Origin: an uncultured Caulobacterales bacterium
Lineage (GTDB): Bacteria > Pseudomonadota > Alphaproteobacteria > Caulobacterales > Caulobacteraceae
Length of the DNA stretch: 64,000 nt
NCBI GenBank assembly: GCA_903884425.1
Contig: CAISEP010000014.1
Span: forward strand, 310,001-374,000
Direction of reading: 5' to 3'
The notes beneath the pieces are model-generated. The model ran no database searches. It saw only the letters and a program-made list of their open reading frames with translations, and was not told the origin of the DNA. Every line of letters begins with the position of its first letter. Positions within the stretch are counted from its first letter, which is position 1. Positions 17,146 to 26,214 of this stretch are shown piece after piece. A program made the translations under genes and the position numbers.

Positions 17146-18156
17146 TCAGCCCTGCGGCGCAAGCCAGGGCGGAATGGGCAGGCCCTTCTCGGCGAGAAAG
17201 GCAGGGTTGAACAGTTTGCTCTGATATCTGGAGCCTGAGTCACACAGGATCGTCACGATGGTCTTGCCCGGTCCCAGGGTCCTGGCAAGGGCCATGGCAC
17301 CGGCAATGTTGATCCCCGCCGATCCCCCCAGGCACAGCCCTTCGTGCTGCACGAGGTCGAACAGGATATCCAGTGCCTCGGCATCCCCGATCTGGTAGGC
17401 GTGATCGACGGTGAGGCCTTCCAGATTGCCGGTGATCCGGCCCTGGCCGATCCCCTCGGTGATCGAGGTGCCCTCGGCCTTCAGTTCCCCGTGGGTGTAC
17501 CAGTTGTAGAGGCTGGCACCGAAGGGATCGGCAAGGCCGATGGCGATGTCGGGCTTGCGCTCCCGAAGGGCCATGGCGACCCCGGCAAGCGTTCCGCCCG
17601 ATCCCACGGCACAGATGAAGCCGTCGACCCGGCCGTCCGTCTGCTCCCAGATCTCCGGACCCGTGGTCTGGAAGTGGGCGTCGCGATTGGCGATGTTGTC
17701 GAACTGGTTGGCCCAGAGCACGCCGTTCGGCTCCGTGGCTGCGCGCTCCTGCGCCAGCCGCCCGGAATAGCGCACATAGTTGCCCGGATCGGCATAGGGG
17801 ACGGCGTCCACCTCCACCAGTTCCGCGCCCAGGAGGCGGATCGCGTCCTTCTTCTCCTGGCTCTGGGTCCTCGGAATGACGATGCAGGTGCGGTAGCCCA
17901 GGGCCGCGGCGACCATGGCCAGTCCAATCCCGGTATTGCCGGCAGTTCCTTCCACGATCAGTCCGCCGGGCCGCAGCACGCCCCGGCGTTCGGCGTCCTG
18001 GATGATGCCCAGTGCCGCGCGGTCCTTCACCGACTGGCCGGGGTTCATGAACTCCGCCTTGCCGAGGATTTCGCAGCCCGTGAGCGCGCTGGCCCGGTTC
18101 AGCCGGATCAGCGGCGTGTTGCCGATGGCGTCGAGGACGGATGGGACGGTCTTCAT
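17146..18156 (-). CDS. cysK: Cysteine synthase A (O-acetylserine sulfhydrylase)
   Basis: PLP-dependent formation of cysteine from O-acetylserine and sulfide. The 336 residues have the PLP lysine K44 in Q-S-V-K-D-R, the substrate loop E-G-T-A-G-N-T-G (69-76), a glycine-rich phosphate loop G-S-G-G-T, and T-S-I-T-E-G-I-G. The C-terminal extension with Y-Q-S-K-L-F-N-P makes it longer than E. coli CysK and is usual in alphaproteobacterial members. It is the first gene of the cysK-sseA-metC operon; a 106-base gap separates it from phrB and should hold the promoter. A cystathionine beta-synthase activity cannot be excluded from sequence alone. Confidence 0.9.
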   Translation of the reverse strand: MKTVPSVLDAIGNTPLIRLNRASALTGCEILGKAEFMNPGQSVKDRAALGIIQDAERRGVLRPGGLIVEGTAGNTGIGLAMVAAALGYRTCIVIPRTQSQEKKDAIRLLGAELVEVDAVPYADPGNYVRYSGRLAQERAATEPNGVLWANQFDNIANRDAHFQTTGPEIWEQTDGRVDGFICAVGSGGTLAGVAMALRERKPDIAIGLADPFGASLYNWYTHGELKAEGTSITEGIGQGRITGNLEGLTVDHAYQIGDAEALDILFDLVQHEGLCLGGSAGINIAGAMALARTLGPGKTIVTILCDSGSRYQSKLFNPAFLAEKGLPIPPWLAPQG

Positions 18157-18262
18157 CGGGCACCGGGCCTTGCCAGCGGGTCACAGGAGGGTCGGGGGCA
18201 CCGACCTCACCTAACTAGGCGTGGTCGCGCGCACCTGCAATCACTCGAAAGGCGTGGGCGGG

Positions 18263-19759
18263 TCAGACCTTGGTCTCCCCCAGCGCCGCCAGGGCCCGTT
18301 CCCGGGCCTGCCCGTGGTCCACGATCGGGGCCGGATAGGTGCGGCCCAGGGTGACGCCTGCCGCGCGCAGTTCCATCGGGCTGAGGGTCCAGGGGGCGTG
18401 GATGCCGGGTCCGCGCAGGCGGGCGAGCTCCGGCACCCAGCGGCGGACATAGGTGCCCTCCGGGTCGAACTTCTCCCCCTGGCCCATGGGGCTGAAGATG
18501 CGGAAATAGGGAGCCGCATCGGCACCGCAGCCAGCCACCCACTGCCAGCTTGCCGCATTGGCTGCCCGGTCGGCATCGACGAGGGTGTCCCAGAACCAGG
18601 CCTCCCCCGCCCGCCAGTCGATCAGCAGGTGCTTGACCAGGAAGGACGCCGCCAGCATCCGCACCCGGTTGTGCATCACCCCCGTCGCCCACAGCTCGCG
18701 CATGCCGGCATCGACCATGGGATAGCCGGTCCGGCCCTGCTGCCAGGCCCGCAGGCCCTCCGGATCGGTCCGCCAGGGGAACCGGTCGAAGGCGCTCTTG
18801 AAATTGGCCGTCTCCAGGTCCGGGCGCTGGTAGAGCAGGGCGTGGCTGAACTCCCGCCAGCCCAGCTCCGCCCGGAACTTGTCGGCGCTGCGGGTCAGGC
18901 CCGGACGGCGCAGCTCGGCCTCGGCCACGGCAACCCAGACCTGTCGCGGTCCGATCTCGCCGAAATGCAGGTGCGCGGACAGGCGGGACACGGCAGGCTC
19001 CGACGGGATGTCCCGGCCCTCCGCATAGTCCGCCAGACCCCGGTCGAGGAAGGCGTCCAGCCGGGCCCGGGCCCCGGCTTCCCCGGGCTGCCAGTCGGAA
19101 AAGCCCCCCGTCCAGTCCGGTGCCCGGGGCTGCAGGCCCCAGCTGTCCAGCGGCTCGCTGGCGGGCCAGGCGTCCGGGGCCGGGTGGCGGTCGGGGGCAG
19201 GCCCTGCCGGGTCGAGCTGCAGGTGCGCCTGGGCCGCCCGCCAGTAGGGGGTGAAGACCTTGAACGGCTCTCCCGCCTGGTTGGTCACCGTCCAGGGCTC
19301 CGACAGGAGGGCGGCATTGAAGCTCTCCACCGTCACGCCGCTGGCCCGCATGCGGCGCTTCAGGGCGGCATCCCGGTCCACCACGCCCGGATCATAGAGA
19401 CGGTTCCACACCACCTGGGCGGCACCGGTCTCGGCCACCAGGGCCTGCAGCACGTCGGCCGCCGGGCCCCGCCGCAGGATCAGCCGGGACCCCCGCGCCT
19501 CCAGGTCGGCGGCCAGTGCTGCAAGCGACCGGCCCAGCCACCACAGGGACGCGGCGCCGGGCGTGCGGATGTCCGGCGTCTCGTCCAGCACATAGACGGG
19601 CAGAACCGGTCGGCCAAGGGCGAGGGCCCGCTGGAGGGCCGGATTGTCGGAAAGCCGCAGGTCCCGCCGGAACCAGACGATCACCGGGGGCGAGCCGCCC
19701 GGACCCGCACTGTGGCCAACGGACGCGCGGGCAGGATGTTCCGGAGGAGAGGAGGTCAT
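18263..19759 (-). CDS. phrB: Deoxyribodipyrimidine photolyase (class I CPD type)
   Basis: Uses FAD and blue light to split cyclobutane pyrimidine dimers. The 498 residues contain an N-terminal antenna-binding alpha/beta domain beginning [10 protein letters not shown] (about 29-38) and a C-terminal FAD domain. The latter has [29 protein letters not shown] and the [16 protein letters not shown] signature, with tryptophans fitting the electron-transfer chain. The length and motifs fit photolyase rather than a cryptochrome-like or 6-4 FeS type. It is divergent from kdsA, with 81 bases between starts. Confidence 0.94.
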   Translation of the reverse strand: MTSSPPEHPARASVGHSAGPGGSPPVIVWFRRDLRLSDNPALQRALALGRPVLPVYVLDETPDIRTPGAASLWWLGRSLAALAADLEARGSRLILRRGPAADVLQALVAETGAAQVVWNRLYDPGVVDRDAALKRRMRASGVTVESFNAALLSEPWTVTNQAGEPFKVFTPYWRAAQAHLQLDPAGPAPDRHPAPDAWPASEPLDSWGLQPRAPDWTGGFSDWQPGEAGARARLDAFLDRGLADYAEGRDIPSEPAVSRLSAHLHFGEIGPRQVWVAVAEAELRRPGLTRSADKFRAELGWREFSHALLYQRPDLETANFKSAFDRFPWRTDPEGLRAWQQGRTGYPMVDAGMRELWATGVMHNRVRMLAASFLVKHLLIDWRAGEAWFWDTLVDADRAANAASWQWVAGCGADAAPYFRIFSPMGQGEKFDPEGTYVRRWVPELARLRGPGIHAPWTLSPMELRAAGVTLGRTYPAPIVDHGQARERALAALGETKV

Positions 19760-19840
19760 CGGCGATTTTTATCTATTGTCTGTCCGCGGGATAGACGCCA
19801 AATGCGCACGGTCCGCCGGAATTCAAGCCAGAGGTTGCCC

Positions 19841-20722
19841 GTGAACAGCATTTCTCCCGTGGCCCAGGCGGCCGTCCCGCCCAATGCCGTCATCGAGATC
19901 GAGACCGGCCACGGCCCGGCCGTGCGGATCGGCAATGGCCTGCGCCTGTCGATCATTGCCGGCCCCTGCCAGATGGAGAGCCGGGCCCACGCCCTGGAGA
20001 CGGCCCATGCCCTGAAGGAGATCGCGGCCCGCCTCGGCATCGGGTTGATCTACAAGACCTCCTTCGACAAGGCCAACCGCACTTCCGCCTCCGCCCAGCG
20101 GGGCATCGGGCTGAAGGACAGCCTGCCGATCTTTGCGGAGATCCGCGAGGTGACCGGCCTGCCGGTGCTGACCGACGTGCACGAGATCGACCACTGCGCC
20201 CCGGTGGGCGAGGTGGTGGACGTGCTGCAGATCCCCGCCTTCCTCTGCCGCCAGACCGACCTGCTGGTCGCGGCCGCAAGGACCGGTCGGGTGATCAATG
20301 TGAAGAAGGGGCAGTTCCTGGCCCCCTGGGACATGAAGAACGTGATCGCCAAGATCAATGGCGCGGGCAATCCCAATGCCCTGGCCTGCGAGCGGGGGGT
20401 GTCCTTCGGCTACAACACCCTGGTCTCGGACATGCGCGCCCTGCCGGAAATGGCGCGGATCGGCTGCCCGGTGGTGTTCGACGCCACCCACTCGGTGCAG
20501 CAGCCGGGGGGGCAGGGCACCAGCTCCGGCGGCCAGCGGGAGTTCGTGCCGGTGCTGGCCCGCGCCGCCGTGGCGGTAGGCGTGGCCTGCGTCTTCATGG
20601 AGACCCATCCCGACCCCGACCACGCCCCCTCGGACGGGCCGAACATGGTGGCACTGGCCGATTTCGAGCCCCTGGTCGCGGAGCTTCTGGAGTTCGACGC
20701 CCTGGCGAAACGGGCCCGCTGA
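19841..20722 (+). CDS. kdsA: 3-deoxy-8-phosphooctulonate synthase (KDO8P synthase)
   Basis: Condenses phosphoenolpyruvate with arabinose 5-phosphate, the first committed step to KDO of LPS. I choose the GTG at 19841 (293 residues) because AGAGG lies 6 bases upstream; an in-frame ATG at 19802 lacks such a site. [10 protein letters not shown] carries C43, the metal-ligand cysteine of metal-dependent KDO8P synthases, where E. coli has Asn. The later metal ligands are in T-H-S-V-Q-Q-P-G-G and [15 protein letters not shown]. It heads kdsA-hldE-hldD, a set for the LPS inner core. Confidence 0.95.
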   Translation: MNSISPVAQAAVPPNAVIEIETGHGPAVRIGNGLRLSIIAGPCQMESRAHALETAHALKEIAARLGIGLIYKTSFDKANRTSASAQRGIGLKDSLPIFAEIREVTGLPVLTDVHEIDHCAPVGEVVDVLQIPAFLCRQTDLLVAAARTGRVINVKKGQFLAPWDMKNVIAKINGAGNPNALACERGVSFGYNTLVSDMRALPEMARIGCPVVFDATHSVQQPGGQGTSSGGQREFVPVLARAAVAVGVACVFMETHPDPDHAPSDGPNMVALADFEPLVAELLEFDALAKRAR

Positions 20723-20770
20723 CGCAGCCTGCGCTTTGCGGGGATGCGGGGATGCCCTATAGGGCGGGAG

Positions 20771-22243
20771 ATGACTCTCGCCCGCCTCCAGCATCTGCTT
20801 GCCGCCGCCGTCCATGTGCGGGTCGCCTGTATCGGTGACCTGATGGTGGACCGTTACGTCTATGGCGACGTGGCCCGGGTGTCGCCGGAAGCCCCGATCC
20901 CCGTGCTGGCCCGGCGCTCCGAGGCGACGATGCTGGGGGGCGTGGGCAATGTGGCCAGCAATGTCGCGGCACTGGGTGCCACCGCGGTCCTGACCGGGGC
21001 CGTGGGGTTGGACGGGGCGGCTGCGGACGCCACCCGCCTGGTGGACGATGCGCCGCGGGTGGAAGGGGCCCTGGTCACCGTCACCGACCGGCCCACCACC
21101 CTGAAGACCCGGTTCGTGGCCGCGGGCCAGCAACTGCTGCGGGTGGACAGCGAGGCCGACGGCACCCTCTCCGCCGTGGATGCCGCCGCCCTGCGACAGA
21201 CCGCCGTCGCCGCGGTGGCGGGCGCGTCCGCCGTCATCCTGTCCGACTATGCCAAGGGTGTGGTGGACGAGACCCTGGCCCGCGCCGTGGTGGCCGCGGC
21301 CGGGGCCCGCAAGGTGCCCGTGGTCGTCGACCCCAAGGGGCGCAGCTTCGCCAAGTACGGGCCCGTGGACCTGATCAAGCCCAATGCCCGGGAACTGGCC
21401 ATCGTCACCGAGCGGCCGGTGTCCACCGACGCCGAGGTGGAAGCCGCCCTCGCCGCCGCCCTGGAGGCCTGCGAGGCGCGGGCGATCCTGGTGACCCGGG
21501 CCGGGGCGGGCATGTCGCTGGCCGTGCGGGGCGAGGGGGTGCGGCACCTGCCGGCCCGGGCCAAGGCGGTGTTCGACGTTTCCGGTGCCGGGGATACCTC
21601 CATCGCGGCCCTCGCCGTGGCCATTGCCGCCGGTGCCAGCCTGGACGAGGCCGTCGCCTTCGCCATCCTGGCCTCCGGCGTGGTGGTGGGAAAGCTCGGC
21701 ACCGCCACGGTGGCGCCGCATGAGCTGATCGCGGCGGAACTGGATGCCCACCGGGCCCCGGCGGAGGCGAAGCTGGTCTCCGTCGCCGAGGCCGCGGCCC
21801 AGGCGGAGCAGTGGAGGGCCGAAGGCCTTTCCGTCGGCTTTACAAATGGTTGTTTCGATATCCTGCACAAGGGTCATGTCCAGTATCTCGACCAGGCGCG
21901 GGGGTGGTGCGATCGCCTGATCGTGGCCGTGAATGCCGACGAGAGCGTGCGCCGCCTGAAGGGGGACGGGCGACCGGTGAACGATCTGGAGTCCCGCGCC
22001 CTGGTCCTGGCGGGGCTGGGATCGGTGGACCTGGTCACCAGCTTCGACACCGACACGCCCCTGGATCTCATCGTGCGTATCCGTCCCGACGTGCTGGTCA
22101 AGGGGGCGGACTATTCCGTCGAGGGCGTGGTCGGCGCGGCGGAGGTGCAGGGCTGGGGCGGCGTCGTGCGGCTGGCGGACCTGGTGGACGGCTATTCCAC
22201 CACCGCCGCCATCCGCCGCATGACGGGAAAGGCCGCCGGATGA
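20771..22243 (+). CDS. hldE: Bifunctional heptose 7-phosphate kinase / heptose 1-phosphate adenylyltransferase
   Basis: Makes ADP-D-glycero-beta-D-manno-heptose for the LPS inner core. The 490 residues hold a PfkB-type kinase domain (about 1-320) with G-G-V-G-N-V-A-S-N (56-64), a D-P-K-G segment and S-G-A-G-D-T at 271-276 with catalytic D275. The cytidylyltransferase-fold domain (about 345-490) has F-T-N-G-C-F-D-I-L-H-K-G-H, the nucleotide-binding H-x-G-H. An in-frame ATG at 20744 would add 9 residues; ATG 20771 gives the usual N-terminus. Its stop overlaps the hldD start (ATGA), so translation is coupled. Confidence 0.96.
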   Translation: MTLARLQHLLAAAVHVRVACIGDLMVDRYVYGDVARVSPEAPIPVLARRSEATMLGGVGNVASNVAALGATAVLTGAVGLDGAAADATRLVDDAPRVEGALVTVTDRPTTLKTRFVAAGQQLLRVDSEADGTLSAVDAAALRQTAVAAVAGASAVILSDYAKGVVDETLARAVVAAAGARKVPVVVDPKGRSFAKYGPVDLIKPNARELAIVTERPVSTDAEVEAALAAALEACEARAILVTRAGAGMSLAVRGEGVRHLPARAKAVFDVSGAGDTSIAALAVAIAAGASLDEAVAFAILASGVVVGKLGTATVAPHELIAAELDAHRAPAEAKLVSVAEAAAQAEQWRAEGLSVGFTNGCFDILHKGHVQYLDQARGWCDRLIVAVNADESVRRLKGDGRPVNDLESRALVLAGLGSVDLVTSFDTDTPLDLIVRIRPDVLVKGADYSVEGVVGAAEVQGWGGVVRLADLVDGYSTTAAIRRMTGKAAG

Positions 22244-23241
22244 GCCGCGATCTGATCCTGGTGACCGGCGGGGCCGGGTTCATCGGCTCCAACATCGTCG
22301 CCGACCTCTGCGAGGCGGGCCGCGCGGACGTGGCCGTCTGCGACCGGCTGGAGGGGGCGGAGACGGGCAAGTGGCGCAACCTCGCCCGGCACGACATCGT
22401 CGATCTCTTCCCCCCCGAAGGCCTGATGGAATGGCTGGGGCGGCACGAGGGCCGGGTCCGCGCCATCGTTCACATGGGGGCCATCTCAGCCACCACGGAG
22501 CCCGATGCCGACCTGATCCTGTCCACCAATTTCGGCCTGTCCAAGACCCTTTGGGACTGGACGGCCGCCCGGGGCCGGACCCTGGTCTATGCCTCCTCCG
22601 CCGCCACCTACGGGGACGGGACGGCGGGCTTCGACGATGCGGACGACTATGCCAGCCTGAAGGCCCTGCGGCCCCTCAATGCCTATGGCTGGTCCAAGGC
22701 CCTGTTCGATCTCTATGCCCGGCGCGAGGCCGATCGCGGGCACGCGCCCGCCGGTTGGGCCGGTCTGAAGTTCTTCAACGTCTATGGTCCCAACGAGGGC
22801 CACAAGGGCGCGATGAAGTCCGTCGTGGCCCAGATCTGGCCGAAGGTCGCCGCCGGGGAGGCGGTGTCCCTGTTCCAGTCCCATCGCCTCGACTATGCGG
22901 ACGGGGGGCAGAGCCGGGATTTCGTCCATGTGCGCGATGCCGCCGCGGTGGCCGCCTGGCTGGTGGACCGGCCCGATGTTGCGGGCATCTACAACCTGGG
23001 AACGGGAACCGCCCGTTCGTTCCTCGACCTGGCCCGGGCCACCTTCGCGGCGGCGGGCCGGGACCCGCAGATCCACTTCGTCCCGACGCCGGAGGTGATC
23101 CGGGACAAGTACCAGTACTTCACCGAGGCGCGGATGGAGCGCCTGCGCGGTCTGGGCTACAATGCGTCCTTCCTGACCCTGGAGGAGGGCGTGAACGACT
23201 ATGTCACCCGCTTCCTGTCCACGGCCGACCCCCATCGATAG
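22240..23241 (+). CDS. hldD: ADP-L-glycero-D-manno-heptose 6-epimerase
   Basis: Extended SDR that inverts C6 of ADP-heptose, the last step of the nucleotide sugar pathway made by HldE. The 333 residues begin at an ATG overlapping the hldE stop. The NADP loop is T-G-G-A-G-F-I-G (9-16), the H-M-G-A-I-S-A-T-T-E stretch (78-87) is the HldD form of the second motif, and Y149-K153 in Y-G-W-S-K are catalytic with the S/T of Y-A-S-S-A-A-T-Y. F-F-N-V-Y-G-P-N-E follows. The length and motifs match the family. Confidence 0.95.
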   Translation: MSRDLILVTGGAGFIGSNIVADLCEAGRADVAVCDRLEGAETGKWRNLARHDIVDLFPPEGLMEWLGRHEGRVRAIVHMGAISATTEPDADLILSTNFGLSKTLWDWTAARGRTLVYASSAATYGDGTAGFDDADDYASLKALRPLNAYGWSKALFDLYARREADRGHAPAGWAGLKFFNVYGPNEGHKGAMKSVVAQIWPKVAAGEAVSLFQSHRLDYADGGQSRDFVHVRDAAAVAAWLVDRPDVAGIYNLGTGTARSFLDLARATFAAAGRDPQIHFVPTPEVIRDKYQYFTEARMERLRGLGYNASFLTLEEGVNDYVTRFLSTADPHR

Positions 23242-23270
23242 GGGCGCGCCCGCGCGAGGTCGTCCGCGCC

Positions 23271-24443
23271 ATGACTGAGCGGCGGATTCTTTATCTGCGC
23301 TGGGCAGCCGGTATCGCCGCGGCCCTGATCGGACTGGCCACCTTCGCGCTGGCCTACTGGCGGGAGGATATCGTCCGGGCGTCCCTCGATCCCCGGCAGC
23401 CGTTCCAGACCTACACGCCTCCGCCCGCCCCGGACTACGCCACGGCGGCCGCCTGGTACCTGCGGCCGGAGGGGGCGGCGGTTCCTCCCCAGGCCGATGT
23501 GTTCTTCGTCCACTCCACCACCTTCGACGGAGGCCGGGACTGGCTGGGCGCGATCCAGAACCGCACGGCGGCGCGCCTTGTCTCCCATGTGGTGCTGCCC
23601 AACTTCGCCGGGCCCTTCGCAGGCGTGGGGCGCGTGTTCGCGCCGCGCTATCGCCAGGCCAGCCTCTTCGCAGACCGCCTGACCCAGCGGGACGATGCCC
23701 GGGAGGCGCGGATCTTCGCCTATGGGGACGTCCGCAGGGCCTTCGATGCCTTCCTGGCCCAGAGCCGTCCGACGACGCCGCTGGTGCTGGTGGGCGTGGG
23801 GCAGGGGGCCCTGCTGGTGGATCGCCTGGCCCGGGAGGCGCAGGGTCGGCCGGACCTGCTGAAGCGCCTCGTCGCGGTCTATCTGATCGAGGGGGTGATC
23901 CCGGCCGATGAATTTCCCGTCGGCGGCCCCTTGCCCCTGTGCCGGACCCGGGCCCAGGCCGGCTGTGTGGTGGCCTGGATGAGCCAGACCAGCGGCCGAC
24001 CGGATCGCAGCCGACTGCTGGACCGGGCCCAGGTCTGGACACCGTCGGGGGACCTCGATCGCCTGGGGTCCCGGCTGCCGGCCTGCGTCAATCCGGTCAC
24101 CGGCACCGTCGACCCGGCGGCCGCGGATCGGTCGGCCCATCTGGGGGCGGCCAATGCCACGGGCCTGGCCTGGCCGCCGAAGCCGACGCTTCTGCCGCAC
24201 CAGGTCGAAGCGGAGTGCCGGGACGGCCTGCTGGTCGTCTCCACCCCCGAGGCCCCGGACCTGCGCCCGGCCCAGAGCTGGGCGGAAAAGCTTCGCTCCC
24301 CCGGCTACAACCTGTTCTACGGGGACCTGGAAGCGGATGTGAAGGCGCGGCTGTCAGCCTGGTACGGCGGCCCGCTGGCCCCGCCGATCACCCGCCGGAT
24401 CGAGGTCAGACCCTCCATGATCCACAGGATAGGTTCGCAGTAG
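23271..24443 (+). CDS. Membrane-anchored DUF3089 protein lacking the usual serine nucleophile
   Basis: A 390-residue protein with one N-terminal membrane segment (about 11-29) and a periplasmic alpha/beta-hydrolase-like DUF3089 domain: A-D-V-F-F-V-H-S-T-T (75-84), Y-G-D-V-R-R-A-F (151-158). The family normally has a G-H-S-Q-G elbow; here the same position reads G-V-G-Q-G (175-179), so the serine is replaced by G177. The reading frame is intact and its codon use is like neighbouring genes, so this looks like a non-catalytic or altered family member rather than a decayed gene. It follows hldD by 29 bases and may be cotranscribed. The family function is unknown. The ribosome binding site is poor (GAGG 12 bases away). 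Confidence 0.8.
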   Translation: MTERRILYLRWAAGIAAALIGLATFALAYWREDIVRASLDPRQPFQTYTPPPAPDYATAAAWYLRPEGAAVPPQADVFFVHSTTFDGGRDWLGAIQNRTAARLVSHVVLPNFAGPFAGVGRVFAPRYRQASLFADRLTQRDDAREARIFAYGDVRRAFDAFLAQSRPTTPLVLVGVGQGALLVDRLAREAQGRPDLLKRLVAVYLIEGVIPADEFPVGGPLPLCRTRAQAGCVVAWMSQTSGRPDRSRLLDRAQVWTPSGDLDRLGSRLPACVNPVTGTVDPAAADRSAHLGAANATGLAWPPKPTLLPHQVEAECRDGLLVVSTPEAPDLRPAQSWAEKLRSPGYNLFYGDLEADVKARLSAWYGGPLAPPITRRIEVRPSMIHRIGSQ

Positions 24444-24457
24444 AATTCCGAACCCTG

Positions 24458-24955
24458 TCAAAGACGTTCGCGCAACATCTCCAGTGCCACCTGAACGCTG
24501 GCGAGGCGGATCGCCGTGCGGTCGGTCAGGTCGAAGCGTTCCTCCCGGTGGCGGATCGGGCCATTGGCGGCCGCGGTGGCGAAATGCACCAGCCCCACGG
24601 GCTTCAGAGCCGTGCCGCCGCCGGGTCCGGCCACGCCGGTAATGGCCACGGACAGATGCGCGTTGGACTGGCTGAGCGCCCCCTCCGCCATGGCGCGAGC
24701 CACCGGTTCGGACACCGCGCCCCGGTCGGCGATCAGGTCGCCGGGCACGCCCAGCATCTCGGTCTTGGCCCGGTTGGAATAGGTGATGAAGCTGCGGTCC
24801 ACTACGTCCGACGAGCCGGCGATCTCGGTCAGGGCCCCGACCACCAGGCCTCCGGTACAGCTCTCCGCCGTCGTGATCCGCCAGCCGCGGGCCCGCGCCT
24901 CGTCCAGCAGGAGGCGGGCCAGGGTCTCGATCTCCAGGGGGAACAGGGCGGACAT
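24458..24955 (-). CDS. pncC: CinA C-terminal-domain protein (nicotinamide-nucleotide amidohydrolase)
   Basis: Deamidates nicotinamide mononucleotide to nicotinate mononucleotide in pyridine-nucleotide recycling. It is the stand-alone C-terminal domain (165 residues) without the N-terminal MoaB-like half of full CinA, as is common in this class. Signature segments are T-A-E-S-C-T-G-G-L (about 29-37), F-I-T-Y-S-N-R-A-K, the G-A-V-S-E region and A-I-T-G-V-A-G-P-G-G-G. The ATG at 24955 has GGAGG 5 bases upstream, inside the end of ispDF, and the gene starts 13 bases after the ispDF stop, so the two are cotranscribed. Confidence 0.93.
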   Translation of the reverse strand: MSALFPLEIETLARLLLDEARARGWRITTAESCTGGLVVGALTEIAGSSDVVDRSFITYSNRAKTEMLGVPGDLIADRGAVSEPVARAMAEGALSQSNAHLSVAITGVAGPGGGTALKPVGLVHFATAAANGPIRHREERFDLTDRTAIRLASVQVALEMLRERL

Positions 24956-24968
24956 GGAACCTCCGGGC

Positions 24969-26120
24969 TCAGGCAGGACAGTCGAGGGTGGCAATGGCCT
25001 GGGCGGCGAGGCCTTCGCCGCGCCCGGTGAAGCCCATGCCTTCAGTGGTGGTGGCCTTGATGCTCACCTGATCGAGGGCGAGGCCGAGGAGTTCTGCCAC
25101 CCGCTGGCGCATGGCCTCCCGGTGGGGCTTGATCCGCGGCTGCTCGCAGATCAGCGTCACGTCCACATGCTGGATCCGCGCGCCCCGCTGGGCGGCGAGG
25201 TCCCTCGCATGGACCAGGAACCGGTCGGAGGAGGCCCCCTTCCACTGGGGGTCGGAGGGCGGGAAATGGTCGCCGATGTCCCCCATGGCCAGGGCGCCCA
25301 GTATGGCGTCGGTCAGGGCGTGCAGGCCCGCATCGGCATCCGAGTGACCGACCAGGGTCTGGCCATGCGCGATCCGCACGCCGCACAGCCAGACCGCGTC
25401 TCCCGGTCCCCAGCGATGGGCGTCGAACCCCTGACCTGTCCGGGTCTGGCGCGGGGTCCGGTCCCGGAACCGGGCGAGGGCTTCGGCCATGGGAAAATCC
25501 TCCGGAAAGGTCAGCTTCATCATCTGCGGATCGCCGGGCACCAGGACCACGCGACCGCCCGCCGCCTCCACCAGGGCCGCGTCGTCCGTGGCCGTGTCCG
25601 TGGCCGCCTCATAGGCCCGGCGCAGGGCGTCGAGGCGGAAGGCCTGCGGGGTCTGGGCCCGGAACAGGCCCTCCCGAGGGACGGTCTCCACGATCCGCCC
25701 GTCCGCGCCGCGCTTGAGGGTGTCGCTGAGCGGCAGGGCCGGGATGGCCCCGTCGGCGCTCTCCAGCGCAGCGATCAGGGCAAGGACACAGTCCCCGGCA
25801 ATGAAGGGGCGCGCGGCGTCCTGCACCAGGACGGCCTCCACCGGCAGGGACAGGGCGGCGAGGCCCTGGCGCACGGAGTCGGTCCGCTCGGCCCCGCCTT
25901 CCACCAGCGTCCAGCCCTGCAGACCGGCAAAGGCCGCCTCGGCCTCGGCCCGGAAGGCGGGGGAGATGACCACCACGACCTCGGCGCAGCCAGCGGACAG
26001 GAGGCCCTCCAGGGCCCACCGGGCCACCGGGCGACCGGCCAGGGCCTGCCACTGCTTGGGCAGGTCGCCCCCGACCCGCCGACCGGCCCCCGCCGCCACA
26101 AGGATTGCTGAAAATCGCAT
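24969..26120 (-). CDS. ispDF: Bifunctional IspD/IspF enzyme of the MEP isoprenoid pathway
   Basis: The N-terminal IspD domain makes CDP-methylerythritol; the C-terminal IspF domain makes the cyclic diphosphate. The 383 residues show IspD motifs A-A-G-A-G-R-R (9-15) with P-K-Q-W and V-Q-D-A-A-R-P-F, then from about 225 the IspF motifs G-Q-G-F-D-A-H-R with metal ligands D and H, G-H-S-D-A-D, G-D-I-G-D-H-F-P and T-T-E-G-M-G-F-T-G-R. The fusion is typical of alphaproteobacteria. In many of them it lies next to dusB and ntrB in the same region; here ispDF is divergent from ntrB and dusB is not present between them. Confidence 0.96.
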   Translation of the reverse strand: MRFSAILVAAGAGRRVGGDLPKQWQALAGRPVARWALEGLLSAGCAEVVVVISPAFRAEAEAAFAGLQGWTLVEGGAERTDSVRQGLAALSLPVEAVLVQDAARPFIAGDCVLALIAALESADGAIPALPLSDTLKRGADGRIVETVPREGLFRAQTPQAFRLDALRRAYEAATDTATDDAALVEAAGGRVVLVPGDPQMMKLTFPEDFPMAEALARFRDRTPRQTRTGQGFDAHRWGPGDAVWLCGVRIAHGQTLVGHSDADAGLHALTDAILGALAMGDIGDHFPPSDPQWKGASSDRFLVHARDLAAQRGARIQHVDVTLICEQPRIKPHREAMRQRVAELLGLALDQVSIKATTTEGMGFTGRGEGLAAQAIATLDCPA

Positions 26121-26214
26121 CCGGCTTTGTTTCGCGGCGGACCGGATTTGTCCAGCCGCGAGATGTCGTCGTTTTGGGCTGGACCTTTCCCGAGGAATGC
26201 CTAATTGTTACGCA

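Noticed and set aside
18157-18262. Possible SAM-responsive riboswitch ahead of the sulfur operon
   Set aside because: I looked for the conserved SAM-II core and pseudoknot segments; they are absent and only a short CCTA/TAGG dyad is present.
19802-19840. ATG start for KdsA 39 bases upstream
   Set aside because: No ribosome binding site there, while the GTG at 19841 has AGAGG at proper spacing.
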